The notes: a model not told the origin generated them from the sequence alone. Positions 1 to 8,052 are shown, counted from the first letter of the stretch. The stretch: DNA of 33,767 nt from Paracoccaceae bacterium (GCA_028875855.1 JAGWVA010000043.1:1-33767), one strand, 5' to 3'. Made by a program: numbers and translations.

Positions 1-61
1 TGCTGTTCGTGCAGCCCGCGACCAAAACGCACAGAACGGCCCCAGCAAAGAACCTGCGCAT
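1..61 (-). CDS. Lipoprotein, N-terminal fragment (runs off the window)
   Basis: Only the first 20 codons are inside the window. Read on the minus strand from the ATG at 61, the peptide is MRRFFAGAVLCVLVAGCTNS. It has a positively charged start, a hydrophobic core and the lipobox VAGC, so the product should be a lipid-anchored envelope protein with the cysteine at residue 17 as the mature N-terminus. A GTGAGG Shine-Dalgarno-like sequence lies about six bases upstream and overlaps the stop codon of the preceding small gene, which suggests translational coupling. An in-frame ATG five codons upstream (MSEAF...) is possible but would spoil the signal peptide. The function of the mature protein cannot be told. 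Confidence 0.75.
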   Translation of the reverse strand, partial: MRRFFAGAVLCVLVAGCTNS

Positions 62-68
62 GAAAGCC

Positions 69-233
69 TCACTCATCGGTTGCAACAAACAGCTCAAAAT
101 CCCGCGGCACAAGACAGAATTTCGGCTCTGGATGCAAGCGATTGTCGCCTCTAAAGAACACAATGATGCGCGAGTTTGCAAAATGATTACGGTCTAACGT
201 ATGGCCTGGTCCGTCGGGCAATGGGCACTCCAT
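69..233 (-). CDS. Small protein of 54 residues, unknown function
   Basis: A 54-residue reading frame (begins MECPLPDG, ends FELFVATDE) stops only seven bases before the lipoprotein start at 61. Its last codons supply the ribosome binding site of that gene, so the two look like a coupled pair. The protein has no signal peptide or membrane segment; a short hydrophobic stretch (SRIIVFFRG) lies in the middle. The frame is open further upstream, but the ATG at 233 is preferred because a TTGTCA-N17-GCAAAT promoter-like pair lies just before it. I do not recognise the family. The main support is its tight spacing to the lipoprotein gene and its protein-like composition. Confidence 0.45.
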   Translation of the reverse strand: MECPLPDGPGHTLDRNHFANSRIIVFFRGDNRLHPEPKFCLVPRDFELFVATDE

Positions 234-263
234 CGTAAGGCGGACCCTGGCCGTTCCGCGCGG

Positions 264-292
264 ATTTGCACGATGGCGCGCGCCCTTGACAA
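264..292 (-). promoter_or_regulatory. Candidate promoter for the small gene/lipoprotein pair
   Basis: On the minus strand TTGTCA (292-287) and GCAAAT (269-264) are separated by 17 bp and lie about 30 bp before the ATG at 233. The -35 match is good and the -10 match is weak. Confidence 0.3.
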
Positions 293-417
293 CGCCCGGC
301 AGGCTCGTGCGATGCGAAGATTGCCGGCCGTGGTCCGAATTTTGCCCGAGTTCCTTCTTAAGCTGCGGTCGGTTTTCGCGGGAATCGGGTGAGGCATGAC
401 AGTGGAGGGTCTGGCAA

Positions 418-1872
418 TTGGCAAGGGTGTGCCCCGTGCCGACTAGTCCACAGCCAGCCCCCCGCAATGCTGCGGCCGGGTTCATCCTCGGCTGGGGCCT
501 TTTGCCGAGGGAGCGGCGGCAGGTTCCGCTGATCAGCGTGATCGCCGCGGGCCTGCTCGCGCTCTGCCTGATCTACAGCTGGCAGCGGTTTCTCTGGTTC
601 TTCCATGACGAGCTGCACCGGGGGGCGGCCTACTCCGACCTGAACGATTTCCTGCTGGTCGGGCGGATGGCCCTCTCCGGCAAACTGGCGCAGGCCTATT
701 CCCTGTCCGCCATGCATCTCGCGCAGGTCGCGGACGGATACACCGGGACATTCCTGCCCTGGGTCTATCCGCCGCCCTATGACCTGATCGTGGCGGGTCT
801 CGCGCGGCTCGGCCCGCCGCTGGCTTTCGCGGTCTTCGTCGTGGTCCCGTTCCTCGGGACGCTCTGGCTGATCCGGCGCATCGCCGGGCCGCGCTTCAGC
901 GAGGTCGTGATCTGCCTGTTCCCGGGCTTCTACATCTGCCTTGCCTGCGGACAAAACGGCTTTGTCACCGCGGGCTTGCTCGGCGCCTTCGGCGTTGCGA
1001 GCCTTTCGGGATCGGCGGCGGCGGGGGTCCCGTTCGGGCTGTTGATCATCAAGCCTCATCTGGGCCTGCTGGTCGGTCTGCAATGCCTGATGACGCGCCG
1101 CTGGCGGACGCTTGGGGTCGCCCTTGCCGTTGCGGGCGGTGCAAGCCTTGCCGCGACCCTCGCCTTCGGCCTGCCCGTCTGGTTGTGGTTCCTGCACGCA
1201 GCCCATGGCGCAAGCGCGGCGCTGGCCGAGGGGCGATATACGCTCCATTACATGATTTCACCCTATGCAACGCTCCGCGCGGCGGGCGTCCCGGCAGAGC
1301 TTTCGCTCGCCCTCCAGGGCGCTCTCGCGCTCTTCGCCATCGCCATGACCTGGAGACTGGCGCGCGGCGCAGGCGATCCGCGCATCGCCCAAGGGCTGAT
1401 CCTCGCACTGTCGCTTTTCGTGACGCCCTATGCGCTTGACTACGACACCCCGATCCTTGCCGTCGCCGCCGCCTTCCTCGCCGGACCGATCCTCGAGAGG
1501 GCGAACCGCTGGCAGCTTGCCGCGATCCCCGCGCTCTGCTGGATCATAAGCGGCTCGGTGCTGTTCAACTGGGTCACTTCACCAACGCGGCTCGGTCTCG
1601 GCACGACCGGAACGCAACCCGTCTCCTTCGCCGGGCTCGCCTATGTCATGCTTGTTGCGCTGATCCTCTGGGTGCTGCGCGAAGCGTTGGTTGCTCCAGG
1701 CCAACCCGCCCTGAACTGCACCACGGATCAGGGTTTCGCCTTCTGGAAGGGAAGCCGCAGTTTCCGGCAAAGCCCCTGCCAAACGCTGGCGAACCAACTT
1801 GGCCGCACCGGCTCTGACGCCACCACACGGACGGCTTCTTCCACCTCGGCTTCAGAAAAATTCAATGGATAA
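418..1872 (+). CDS. GT87-type (DUF2029) polytopic membrane glycosyltransferase
   Basis: A 484-residue integral membrane protein with many hydrophobic segments. The first starts near residue 38, and an acidic stretch follows it (HDELHRGAAYSDLNDF), as is usual for GT87/DUF2029 polyprenyl-phosphate-dependent mannosyltransferase-like proteins. Such enzymes transfer sugars from lipid-linked donors on the outer face of the cytoplasmic membrane; donor and acceptor here are unknown. The start is the TTG at 418, because GGAGGG lies eight bases upstream. The last 60 residues, after the final membrane helix (around residue 424), are polar and of odd composition. They overlap an opposite-strand open frame, so the tail may come from an old fusion or frameshift. 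Family assignment is fairly sure. Confidence 0.72.
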   Translation: MARVCPVPTSPQPAPRNAAAGFILGWGLLPRERRQVPLISVIAAGLLALCLIYSWQRFLWFFHDELHRGAAYSDLNDFLLVGRMALSGKLAQAYSLSAMHLAQVADGYTGTFLPWVYPPPYDLIVAGLARLGPPLAFAVFVVVPFLGTLWLIRRIAGPRFSEVVICLFPGFYICLACGQNGFVTAGLLGAFGVASLSGSAAAGVPFGLLIIKPHLGLLVGLQCLMTRRWRTLGVALAVAGGASLAATLAFGLPVWLWFLHAAHGASAALAEGRYTLHYMISPYATLRAAGVPAELSLALQGALALFAIAMTWRLARGAGDPRIAQGLILALSLFVTPYALDYDTPILAVAAAFLAGPILERANRWQLAAIPALCWIISGSVLFNWVTSPTRLGLGTTGTQPVSFAGLAYVMLVALILWVLREALVAPGQPALNCTTDQGFAFWKGSRSFRQSPCQTLANQLGRTGSDATTRTASSTSASEKFNG

Positions 1873-1904
1873 CGGAGGATCGTCTTTGCCTGGCCGTATG
1901 TCAC
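1728..1904 (-). CDS. Possible small protein of 58 residues, antisense to the GT87 tail
   Basis: A GTG-initiated frame of 58 codons (contains LNFSEAEVEEAV, ends LPFQKAKP) lies antisense to the non-conserved tail of the GT87 gene. A GAGG motif stands about nine bases before the GTG, directly after an in-frame stop. The composition is protein-like: a mixed hydrophobic/charged helix, then a basic end. I do not recognise it. It may instead be the remnant of a gene that once followed the glycosyltransferase on the other strand. Evidence is composition and ribosome binding site only. Confidence 0.3.
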   Translation of the reverse strand: MTYGQAKTILRYPLNFSEAEVEEAVRVVASEPVRPSWFASVWQGLCRKLRLPFQKAKP

Positions 1905-2056
1905 TTATGTCATCCTCGGGAACGATACGAACGCACAAACGACACAAGAGTGACGCAACATTTCGCGCCGCCAACAGACTTCACCGGGAAACGAAACCAG
2001 CCCTGTAACCGACAGCCAACGAACGACACTTCGGCAGAACACCGCAACGCGATACC

Positions 2057-2296
2057 CTATCGCCCGGCCTTGGTCTTGATCGCGATGTATTCAAAACCCC
2101 TGGACCGGGCCATCCTGCGCTGGACAAGGATGACACATCCCGTTTCATACAGGTTTCGTGCGGCATCGGCAAGCCTCACGCTTTTTATCCTGTCCCCGCG
2201 ATAGTAGATTATTTTCGACCGATGGCTCGCCTGACCGCAAACCTCGATCAACGATAGAATGGGATCTCGCTCCCTGGTTATATCGATCTCGGTCAT
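2057..2296 (-). CDS. Hypothetical protein, 79 residues; last gene of cryptic operon
   Basis: A small soluble protein (begins MTEIDITRERDP) whose N-terminal half mixes acidic and basic residues and whose C-terminus is basic (IKTKAGR). Sequences such as CVILVQRRMARSRGFEYIAIK look like a beta-rich domain with a basic surface, but no known family is evident. It follows the 172-residue gene by 29 bases on the same strand, so co-transcription is likely. The ATG at 2296 was chosen; a TTG one codon earlier is also open. Local base composition is less GC-rich than in the neighbouring genes, which fits an acquired segment. Confidence 0.55.
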   Translation of the reverse strand: MTEIDITRERDPILSLIEVCGQASHRSKIIYYRGDRIKSVRLADAARNLYETGCVILVQRRMARSRGFEYIAIKTKAGR

Positions 2297-2325
2297 CAAT
2301 CAGTCTGGCTTGAAAAAAGCGATAT

Positions 2326-2844
2326 CTACCACGCCTGCGCAATTCTTGAAGACGGCGATGCACATTCACAGGTTTGCCTATGGTTTTCAACCGCGGCCGC
2401 CAAGGCTTCCATAATGGAAGACCTGCCGCAGGGAATGTGGATCGAGGCATCGCATATCGGCGCGCGCTCTCTGCTCAGATCGGTCAGTCGAATCCACCGG
2501 GACACGAGCAACAAGGGCATCGACGGAACAGTCCTGCGCGTTTCCATGCAAAAATCGACAAGCCTTTCGGCACTCGGCTCGTTCGAGCCGTCGATGACCA
2601 GCACGTCGATCGCGCTCTGCGCCAGCCGCGACGCCAGATCCAGACGCGATGCATCCTGCTTCATGGCGCAGTAAACGCCCAGCCCATCGTGAAAGGTGCT
2701 GATTGCATCGGCGGAAAGACTGCCCGCCGCCGGAACCATGGCAATTCGCAGGCCGTCCAAATCCCTCGAGGTATGGCGGAGGCCGGGATAATAGCGCTGG
2801 AAGGGTCTCTTGCTCCCCTGCGCCAGAATGCAAAGCGACATCAT
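2326..2844 (-). CDS. Pseudo-receiver-like protein, 172 residues, unknown function
   Basis: The order of strands resembles a CheY-type receiver fold: an early strand (LRIAMVPA), a strand ending in an aspartate (IDVLVIDGSNE), a strand at the usual Ser/Thr position (MPLLLVSR), and a last strand (ASIHIPCG) where the conserved Lys-Pro should be. The acidic pair near the N-terminus and the lysine are missing, so if it is a receiver it is probably not phosphorylated. There is no output domain; the C-terminus is a short serine-rich tail. Its ATG overlaps the stop of the upstream 300-residue gene by one base (TGATG), a coupling arrangement that suggests the two products act together. Assignment is by fold pattern only. 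Confidence 0.5.
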   Translation of the reverse strand: MMSLCILAQGSKRPFQRYYPGLRHTSRDLDGLRIAMVPAAGSLSADAISTFHDGLGVYCAMKQDASRLDLASRLAQSAIDVLVIDGSNEPSAERLVDFCMETRRTVPSMPLLLVSRWIRLTDLSRERAPICDASIHIPCGRSSIMEALAAAVENHRQTCECASPSSRIAQAW

Positions 2845-3746
2845 CAGGCGGCACCCCGCTCTTGCAACTGCTCCCAGATTTTCTGTGCCTGCCTTGCAGA
2901 TTCGGGGCCTGCCTCCTCGGCCTTTTCGGCAACCTCCTGAACGCGCTCAAGCATCAGGCCAAGCGGCACCCGAATGTAACCGCCCGTCGTCATGACAAAG
3001 GCTTCGACATCGTGCACGATCGCAGAGGGGACCGCGCCGAGATCCGCGAAATTGACGATCGTCACGCCAAAGAAATCTCCGGGATTTTCGGCCGCCGCGA
3101 TGATGATTTCGATTTGATGCGCGATTTCGGCCCGGCTCAATTGCCTGTATTTTCCAACGCCGCACGCGAGGGCCGAGATTTCAGCCAGATCAACATATCG
3201 GTTGAAGCTATGCTCGGACGACTTGACGATCGAATGAATCCGCTGGCGCTGCTCCATGAATCCTGCGCGTTCGGGCCCATCGCCGTTGATCAATCTCCAG
3301 ACCGGCTCGGTTTGTAATAGGTCGGGAATGCCATCTGCAAAGATCGTCACATCGTGTTCAGTGTTTTTGAGGATGACCTTGTCCTTGACCCGACGCTTTA
3401 TGATGCCGCAGTCGGACGGGCTGAAAACGACCGGGGAAAGAAAATCCTGCGGGATGCTGTCCAGCTTCGACAGGAACAATGCAAGTTCTGGGCTTTCCTT
3501 CTTCTCGCCCGAATGCAGAAGCTCCACCGCCTTGCTGTGAATCGATTTCCTGACCCGCGCAATGCCCATGCTGGAAATGCCCGGCAATTTCTCAAGGGAT
3601 TGCATGAATGACTGCGGGTCCTTGATGATGTCACCAAAGAGCTTTGAACCCAGGTATTTTCGAACAGACTCCGATTGTCTGGTAACATTCGGATAATACT
3701 CATGGACAATCGTAAGCAAGGACATCTTCCCCAAAAGATCCCGCAT
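2844..3746 (-). CDS. Hypothetical protein, 300 residues; first gene of cryptic operon
   Basis: A soluble protein with no signal peptide or membrane helix. The first 100 residues are helical and include PGISSMGIARVRKSI, which resembles a DNA-binding or helix-hairpin-helix segment. The middle has IPDLLQTEPVW and, further on, FMEQRQRIHSI, which superficially resembles the effector domain (DUF5753) of actinobacterial helix-turn-helix regulators. The last 40 residues form a charged, probably coiled helix (VQEVAEKAEEAG...). This suggests a sensor or regulator but I cannot name a family. It heads a three-gene leftward operon and is coupled to the pseudo-receiver gene. The ATG at 3746 was taken; an alternative ATG lies seven codons downstream. 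Confidence 0.6.
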   Translation of the reverse strand: MRDLLGKMSLLTIVHEYYPNVTRQSESVRKYLGSKLFGDIIKDPQSFMQSLEKLPGISSMGIARVRKSIHSKAVELLHSGEKKESPELALFLSKLDSIPQDFLSPVVFSPSDCGIIKRRVKDKVILKNTEHDVTIFADGIPDLLQTEPVWRLINGDGPERAGFMEQRQRIHSIVKSSEHSFNRYVDLAEISALACGVGKYRQLSRAEIAHQIEIIIAAAENPGDFFGVTIVNFADLGAVPSAIVHDVEAFVMTTGGYIRVPLGLMLERVQEVAEKAEEAGPESARQAQKIWEQLQERGAA

Positions 3747-4312
3747 TTCCCCACCCGCATCTTGTTATATTGCTTTCGCAATTTGTTTTTGTTTTCTGTC
3801 CCGATTCCATCCTTTAGTATAAGTATTTACACTATGGATAGTTTCCGTTACAGAAACCATGCCGGAAAGATCATTTATTGAACTCAGCTGTCAAGAAATA
3901 ACTCCGCGATGTTACACAAAGCTATTAAGAATAAGATTCAGCGCATTGGAGCATTGATTTAATACCAAAGGCTATTGCGGATCGCTGCAGCGCGGAAAGA
4001 TAACGGCCTTTGGGAAAAGTTCTGACGCCAAATCAAGGTCTTCCCGATAATCGGACGGATCGCGCCTGAACACCGATCGATGCGACCGCTTCACGCAACA
4101 GCAGGGTCATCGGCCCATCGCAGCGTAACACCGGGCGGTTCACCGACCTTCCCCGGGCGCGGCGCATCCCCCACAGACACCCCCGTCAGGCGGCAATTCG
4201 CCGACGACGCGCCTTGCCAGGGGCCGCCTTCACCTGCCTGTGATCCGCAATCGCGGTCGTCCCGTAATCCCTTCGCACCTGACGCAAAGGTGTATGATCA
4301 GGAGACGAGCCC
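3747..4312. other. Intergenic region upstream of the cryptic operon and of the FAS1 genes
   Basis: About 565 bp without a convincing gene. Bases 3765-3960 are AT-rich and include a small hairpin with a GAAA loop (ATTGC/GCAAT, about 3766-3779) and an inverted repeat GTTTC...GAAAC near 3842-3857. On the minus strand there is a -10-like TATACT upstream of the 300-residue gene; no good -35 was seen. A short minus-strand frame at 3972-4094 ends in protein-like residues (DYREDLDLASELFPKAVIFPR) and another protein-like stretch reads in a different frame just upstream of it. These could be remnants of a broken gene, but support is thin. Confidence 0.35.
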
Positions 4313-4795
4313 ATGCTCAGAAGAACATTCCTCGCCGCCGCCGTCGCATCCACCGTGCTGTCTGCAGCCCCGGTTCTTGCCGCTGGCCAGAACATCGTGC
4401 AGATCGCCGCATCGAACCCGGATTTCTCGACCCTCGTGACAGCCGTGAAGGCCGCGGGCCTCGTCGAGACGCTGGAGGGCGCCGGTCCCTTCACCGTCTT
4501 CGCGCCCACCAACGAAGCCTTCGCCAAGCTGCCCAAGGGCACCGTCGAAAGCCTGCTGAAGCCCGAGAACAAGGACAAGCTGGTCAAGATCCTCACCTAC
4601 CACGTCGTGGCGGGCAAGGTCATGTCCACGGACCTGAAGGACGGCATGATGGCCAAGACCGTCGAGGGCGGGCAGCTTACGATCCACACCATGCCCTCGG
4701 TGACGGTCAACGACTCCAAGGTCGTAAAGGCCGATATCGAGGCGTCGAACGGAGTGATCCACGTGATCGACACCGTGCTGCTTCCCAAGATGTAA
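4313..4795 (+). CDS. Secreted fasciclin (FAS1) domain protein
   Basis: 160 residues: a cleavable Sec signal peptide ([11 protein letters not shown]..., likely cleaved after VLA near residue 23) and then one complete FAS1 domain. Typical FAS1 boxes are present: the H1-like [15 protein letters not shown], the central [11 protein letters not shown] and the C-terminal [16 protein letters not shown]1 proteins are extracellular or periplasmic adhesion modules; the ligand is unknown. AGGAGA stands a few bases before the ATG. The next gene encodes an almost identical FAS1 domain, so the pair arose by tandem duplication and is probably co-transcribed. Confidence 0.93.
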   Translation: MLRRTFLAAAVASTVLSAAPVLAAGQNIVQIAASNPDFSTLVTAVKAAGLVETLEGAGPFTVFAPTNEAFAKLPKGTVESLLKPENKDKLVKILTYHVVAGKVMSTDLKDGMMAKTVEGGQLTIHTMPSVTVNDSKVVKADIEASNGVIHVIDTVLLPKM

Positions 4796-4853
4796 CGACC
4801 CCGCGCGGCTGCCAAGACCCGGCAGCCGCGCTTCACTGTAAAGGTAGGTAACC

Positions 4854-5336
4854 ATGAAACGTCGTATTTTCCTCAGCCTTGCCGCCGCCTCCGCCATCGC
4901 GGCCTGCGCCCCGATGACGCCCGAGAAGCCGAACATCGTGCAGATCGCTGCGTCGAACCCCGATTTCTCGACGCTCGTCACTGCGGTGAAGGCCGCGGGC
5001 CTTGTCGGGACGCTGGAAGGGCAGGGCCCGTTCACCGTCTTCGCGCCCACCAACGAAGCCTTTGCCAAGCTGCCCAAGGGCACCGTCGAAAGCCTGCTGA
5101 AGCCGGAAAACAAGGCCAAGCTGGTGAAGATCCTCACCTACCACGTCGTTCCCGGCAAGGTCATGTCCACCGACCTCAAGGACGGCATGATGGCCAAGAC
5201 CGTCGAAGGCGGCGCCCTCACGATCCACACCAAGCCCGCGGTCACGGTGAACCATGCCCATGTGGTAAAGGCCGATATCGAGGCGTCGAACGGCGTGATC
5301 CACGTGATCGACACGGTGTTGCTGCCCAAGATGTGA
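4854..5336 (+). CDS. Lipid-anchored fasciclin (FAS1) domain protein
   Basis: 160 residues. The FAS1 domain differs from that of the preceding gene at only a modest number of positions. The N-terminus is completely different: [18 protein letters not shown] has a lipobox (IAAC) and predicts lipidation of Cys18 instead of release. AAGGTAGG precedes the ATG. The gap to the upstream gene is 58 bp with no clear terminator, and a GC-rich hairpin follows this gene. The duplication appears to have kept the binding domain and changed its location from soluble to membrane-anchored. Confidence 0.93.
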   Translation: MKRRIFLSLAAASAIAACAPMTPEKPNIVQIAASNPDFSTLVTAVKAAGLVGTLEGQGPFTVFAPTNEAFAKLPKGTVESLLKPENKAKLVKILTYHVVPGKVMSTDLKDGMMAKTVEGGALTIHTKPAVTVNHAHVVKADIEASNGVIHVIDTVLLPKM

Positions 5337-5352
5337 TCCCGGACCCCGGCGA

Positions 5353-5372
5353 AAGCGGGCCACGGCCCGCTT
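5353..5372. terminator. Hairpin between convergent genes
   Basis: AAGCGGGCC-AC-GGCCCGCTT is a perfect 9-bp inverted repeat lying between the FAS1 pair and the convergent oxidoreductase gene. There is no U-tract, so it may act as a weak bidirectional terminator or an mRNA-stabilising stem. Confidence 0.5.
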
Positions 5373-5396
5373 CCGTTGGCGGGGGTTCTGTCGCCA

Positions 5397-6563
5397 TCAG
5401 CCGACAGACGCGGGATAGGACAGCCACAGCCCGCCCGCGCGCGCCGAGGCCACCGCAGTCTCGATGAACCGCATGCCGTCCAGCCCGTCCTCGACCGTCG
5501 GATAGCTCACGCCTTCGGGCACCGGGCGCCCCTCCCGTGCTGCAAGGATCGCTTCGGCCGCCTCGCTGTAGATCGTGGCGAAGCCCTCAAGGTAACCTTC
5601 CGGATGACCCGCGGGCACGCGGCTCACGCGCGCCGCCGCCGGACCAGCGCCCGCCCCGCCACGCGTGATCAGGCGCTTTTGCGCGCCATAGGGCGTGAAC
5701 CACAGTGCGTTCGGCGCCTCCTGCGACCATTCCAGCCCGCCCTTCGTGCCAAAGACCCGAAGCTTCAGCCCGTTCTCGTTGCCCGGCGCCACCTGGCTTG
5801 CCCACAGCATCCCCTTCGCCCCGCCCTGAAAGCGCAGCAGGATCTGCACGTCGTCATCCAGCGCGCGGCCCGCGCCGAAGCTGGTCAGTTCCGCACAAAG
5901 CGCCTGCGGCCGCAGACCCGTCACGAAGGTGGCAAGGTTGTAGGCGTGGGTGCCGATATCGCCAAGCGCGCCCCCTGCCCCGGCCCGTGCAGGGTCCGTG
6001 CGCCATTCCGCCTGCTTGGAACCCGTCGCCTCCGCCGCCTCGGTCAGCCAGTCCTGCGCATATTCCGCCTGCACGATGCGCAGATCGCCCAGATCGCCCG
6101 CGGCCACCATCGCGCGGGCCTGCCGGATCATCGGGTAGCCCGTATAGTTGTGCGTCAGCACGAACACCCGGCCCGTCTTTCGCACCCGCGCGACAAGGTC
6201 CTCCGCCTCCGCCACGCTGAACGTCATCGGCTTGTCGCAGATGACATGGATGCCCGCCTCGAGGAAGGCGCGGGCCACGGGCGCATGCAGATGGTTGGGC
6301 GTGACGATGGCGACCGCCTCGATCCCGTCAGGGCGCGCGGCCTCGGCCTCGGCCATGGCGCGGAAATCCGCATAGGCCCGGTCGGGCGAGATATGCAGCT
6401 CGGCCGCCGAAGCCCGCGCCCGGTCGGGATCGGCGGACAGCGCCCCCGCGACCAGCGTGTAGCGGTCGTCAAGCCGCGCGGCGATCCGGTGAACCGCCCC
6501 GATGAAGGCCCCCTGCCCGCCGCCGACCATCCCCAGCCGGATCCGCTCGCCGTCTTTCACCAT
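5397..6563 (-). CDS. Gfo/Idh/MocA family NAD(P)-dependent oxidoreductase
   Basis: 388 residues from the ATG at 6563, which has AGAGGA about eight bases upstream. The N-terminal Rossmann fold starts with IRLGMVGGGQGAFIG, followed by the family motif region TPNHLHAP and CDKPMTFS (the usual EKP lysine in DKP form). The C-terminal half has GDIGTHAYNLATFVTG, matching the active-site G-x-H-x-x-D/N region. Members oxidise sugars, inositols or related polyols; the substrate cannot be told from sequence. A DsbA-like gene lies 62 bp upstream on the same strand and may be co-transcribed, though no functional link is obvious. Confidence 0.9.
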   Translation of the reverse strand: MVKDGERIRLGMVGGGQGAFIGAVHRIAARLDDRYTLVAGALSADPDRARASAAELHISPDRAYADFRAMAEAEAARPDGIEAVAIVTPNHLHAPVARAFLEAGIHVICDKPMTFSVAEAEDLVARVRKTGRVFVLTHNYTGYPMIRQARAMVAAGDLGDLRIVQAEYAQDWLTEAAEATGSKQAEWRTDPARAGAGGALGDIGTHAYNLATFVTGLRPQALCAELTSFGAGRALDDDVQILLRFQGGAKGMLWASQVAPGNENGLKLRVFGTKGGLEWSQEAPNALWFTPYGAQKRLITRGGAGAGPAAARVSRVPAGHPEGYLEGFATIYSEAAEAILAAREGRPVPEGVSYPTVEDGLDGMRFIETAVASARAGGLWLSYPASVG

Positions 6564-6625
6564 TGCCGCCGTCCTCTCCCTCGCCCGATCAGATGCCCAG
6601 ACTACACGGATCGGCGCAAGCGTCA

Positions 6626-7288
6626 TCAGCGCGTCGCAGCAGCCTCGGCCGGAACACCGAACCACGCCCCAAGCGCGGGGATCAGCGGCGCCGCGGGACA
6701 GAAGCCGCGCGTTGCGATGGCAAAGGGGCCGTCCGCGCCGCGCGCAGCGATCAGCGTGGGAAATCCGGTCACGCCAAAGGCCCGGGCAAGCGCAAAGTCG
6801 TCAAGCGTCTCGTCCCGCGCGGCCTCGGCATCGAAGGCGTCGCGGAATTGCCCCGCGTCCACCCCAAGCTCTGCCACCAGCTCTGTCAGCACCTCGGCCC
6901 GGGTGACGTCGCGATTCTCGGCGTAAAAGGCGCGCTGGATGCGCATCAGACCCGCCATGGCCAGATCGTGCCCCGCACGCCGCAGCACCACAACCGCGCG
7001 GGCCGCGGGCTCGGTGTCATAGACAAAGCCGTCACGGTCGAAAAAGCCGAAGTCGAACGGCTGCCCCGATGCCTCGTGAACATGGTCCCAATGGCTGCGG
7101 GTCTCGGTCTTGGACCGGGCATCCATGGGCTGGCTGGTGCCCGGACGCAGACCGCCCATCACCAGATGCACGGGGATGCGATCCTGAAAGGCCGCCCGAA
7201 TATCCGCGATGGCGGGCGCGAAGCCCCAGCACCACGAACACATCGGATCGGCCACATAGATCAGGCGGGGGTCGGAACTGGCGGACAT
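6626..7288 (-). CDS. DsbA family thiol oxidoreductase
   Basis: 220 residues from the ATG at 7288, chosen because AAGGA lies at good spacing; a GTG five codons upstream is also in frame. The thioredoxin-type active site is CSWC (Cys17, Cys20) and the cis-proline loop appears as TGFPTLIAA. The large helical insertion is typical of the DsbA/FrnE group. There is no signal peptide, so this is probably a cytoplasmic dithiol or glutathione-linked oxidoreductase, not the periplasmic disulfide donor. It is followed on the same strand by the Gfo/Idh/MocA gene. Confidence 0.88.
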   Translation of the reverse strand: MSASSDPRLIYVADPMCSWCWGFAPAIADIRAAFQDRIPVHLVMGGLRPGTSQPMDARSKTETRSHWDHVHEASGQPFDFGFFDRDGFVYDTEPAARAVVVLRRAGHDLAMAGLMRIQRAFYAENRDVTRAEVLTELVAELGVDAGQFRDAFDAEAARDETLDDFALARAFGVTGFPTLIAARGADGPFAIATRGFCPAAPLIPALGAWFGVPAEAAATR

Positions 7289-7404
7289 GATCTTTTCCTT
7301 CACGTATCTCGGTTCCGGGCGCGCGCCCTGTTTTGAACCGTCCGTTCCATTAATAACCCCTCCCGTGCCGGGAACAAGACGGTTTCGCGCCCCGCGCGTG
7401 ACGC

Positions 7405-8052
7405 TCAGGCTCGGCCCGCGCCTTCCCCCACCCGCCCGCCGGGCAAAAGCGCGACGCAGGCCGCAGCCGTCGCCGCAAGGTCGGCCTTGGGGGCGCCGGA
7501 TCGGGCGGACACCGTCAGCCCCCGCGCCACCGCCCCGATCACGCGGGCCAGCGGTTCGGTCTGGGTGCCCGCTGGCAGGTCACCTTCGGCCAAGGCGCGC
7601 ACCAGCCGCGCATCGATCGCCCGGTCCACCTCGGCAAGCCGCCGCGACAGTTCCTCGCGAAAGCCCTCATGCGTGCCCGCCGCGTCAGCCAGAGCGCAAG
7701 ACACCATGCAGCCCTGCGGCGCGCCTTCCGTCGCGGTCAGCGCGATCAACGCCGCGAAGAAGGCCATCAGGTCGTCCGGCAAGGCCCCATGCCCGTCGAG
7801 GTGTGCCACCACCTCGGCAAAGGGCCCCTCGGCATAGGCGCGCACGGTTGACAGGAACAACTGCTCCTTGTCGCCGAACAGGTTGTAAAGGCTCGCCCGC
7901 GGCACACCCATGCCACGGCTGAGCTGATCGACCGACGCCGCTTCATACCCCTGCGCCCAGAAGATCCGCATCGCGGCATCCAGCGCCTTGTCCTCGTCGA
8001 ACCCGCGCGGGCGGCCGCGACCCCGGCGCCCATTTATTTGTGAATTGGTCAT
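7405..8052 (-). CDS. TetR family transcriptional regulator
   Basis: 215 residues. The N-terminus has the TetR helix-turn-helix (ALDAAMRIFWAQGYEAASVDQLSRGMGVPRASLYNLFGDK in the first 65 residues) followed by the ligand-binding helical domain. It is divergent from the AhpD-like gene with 70 bp between them, and the AACGATCGTT palindrome in that gap is the likely operator. By the usual logic of such pairs it should repress both itself and the AhpD-like gene, with an unknown inducer, perhaps an oxidant or electrophile. Confidence 0.92.
   Translation of the reverse strand: MTNSQINGRRGRGRPRGFDEDKALDAAMRIFWAQGYEAASVDQLSRGMGVPRASLYNLFGDKEQLFLSTVRAYAEGPFAEVVAHLDGHGALPDDLMAFFAALIALTATEGAPQGCMVSCALADAAGTHEGFREELSRRLAEVDRAIDARLVRALAEGDLPAGTQTEPLARVIGAVARGLTVSARSGAPKADLAATAAACVALLPGGRVGEGAGRA

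Noticed and set aside
4186-4312. Minus-strand frame reading into the first FAS1 gene with some protein-like residues
   Set aside because: It begins antisense to the FAS1 gene and has no ribosome binding site or family resemblance; at best a remnant.
5397-6926. 516-codon plus-strand frame over the Gfo/Idh/MocA gene
   Set aside because: Arg/Pro-rich antisense frame; the minus strand encodes a clear oxidoreductase.
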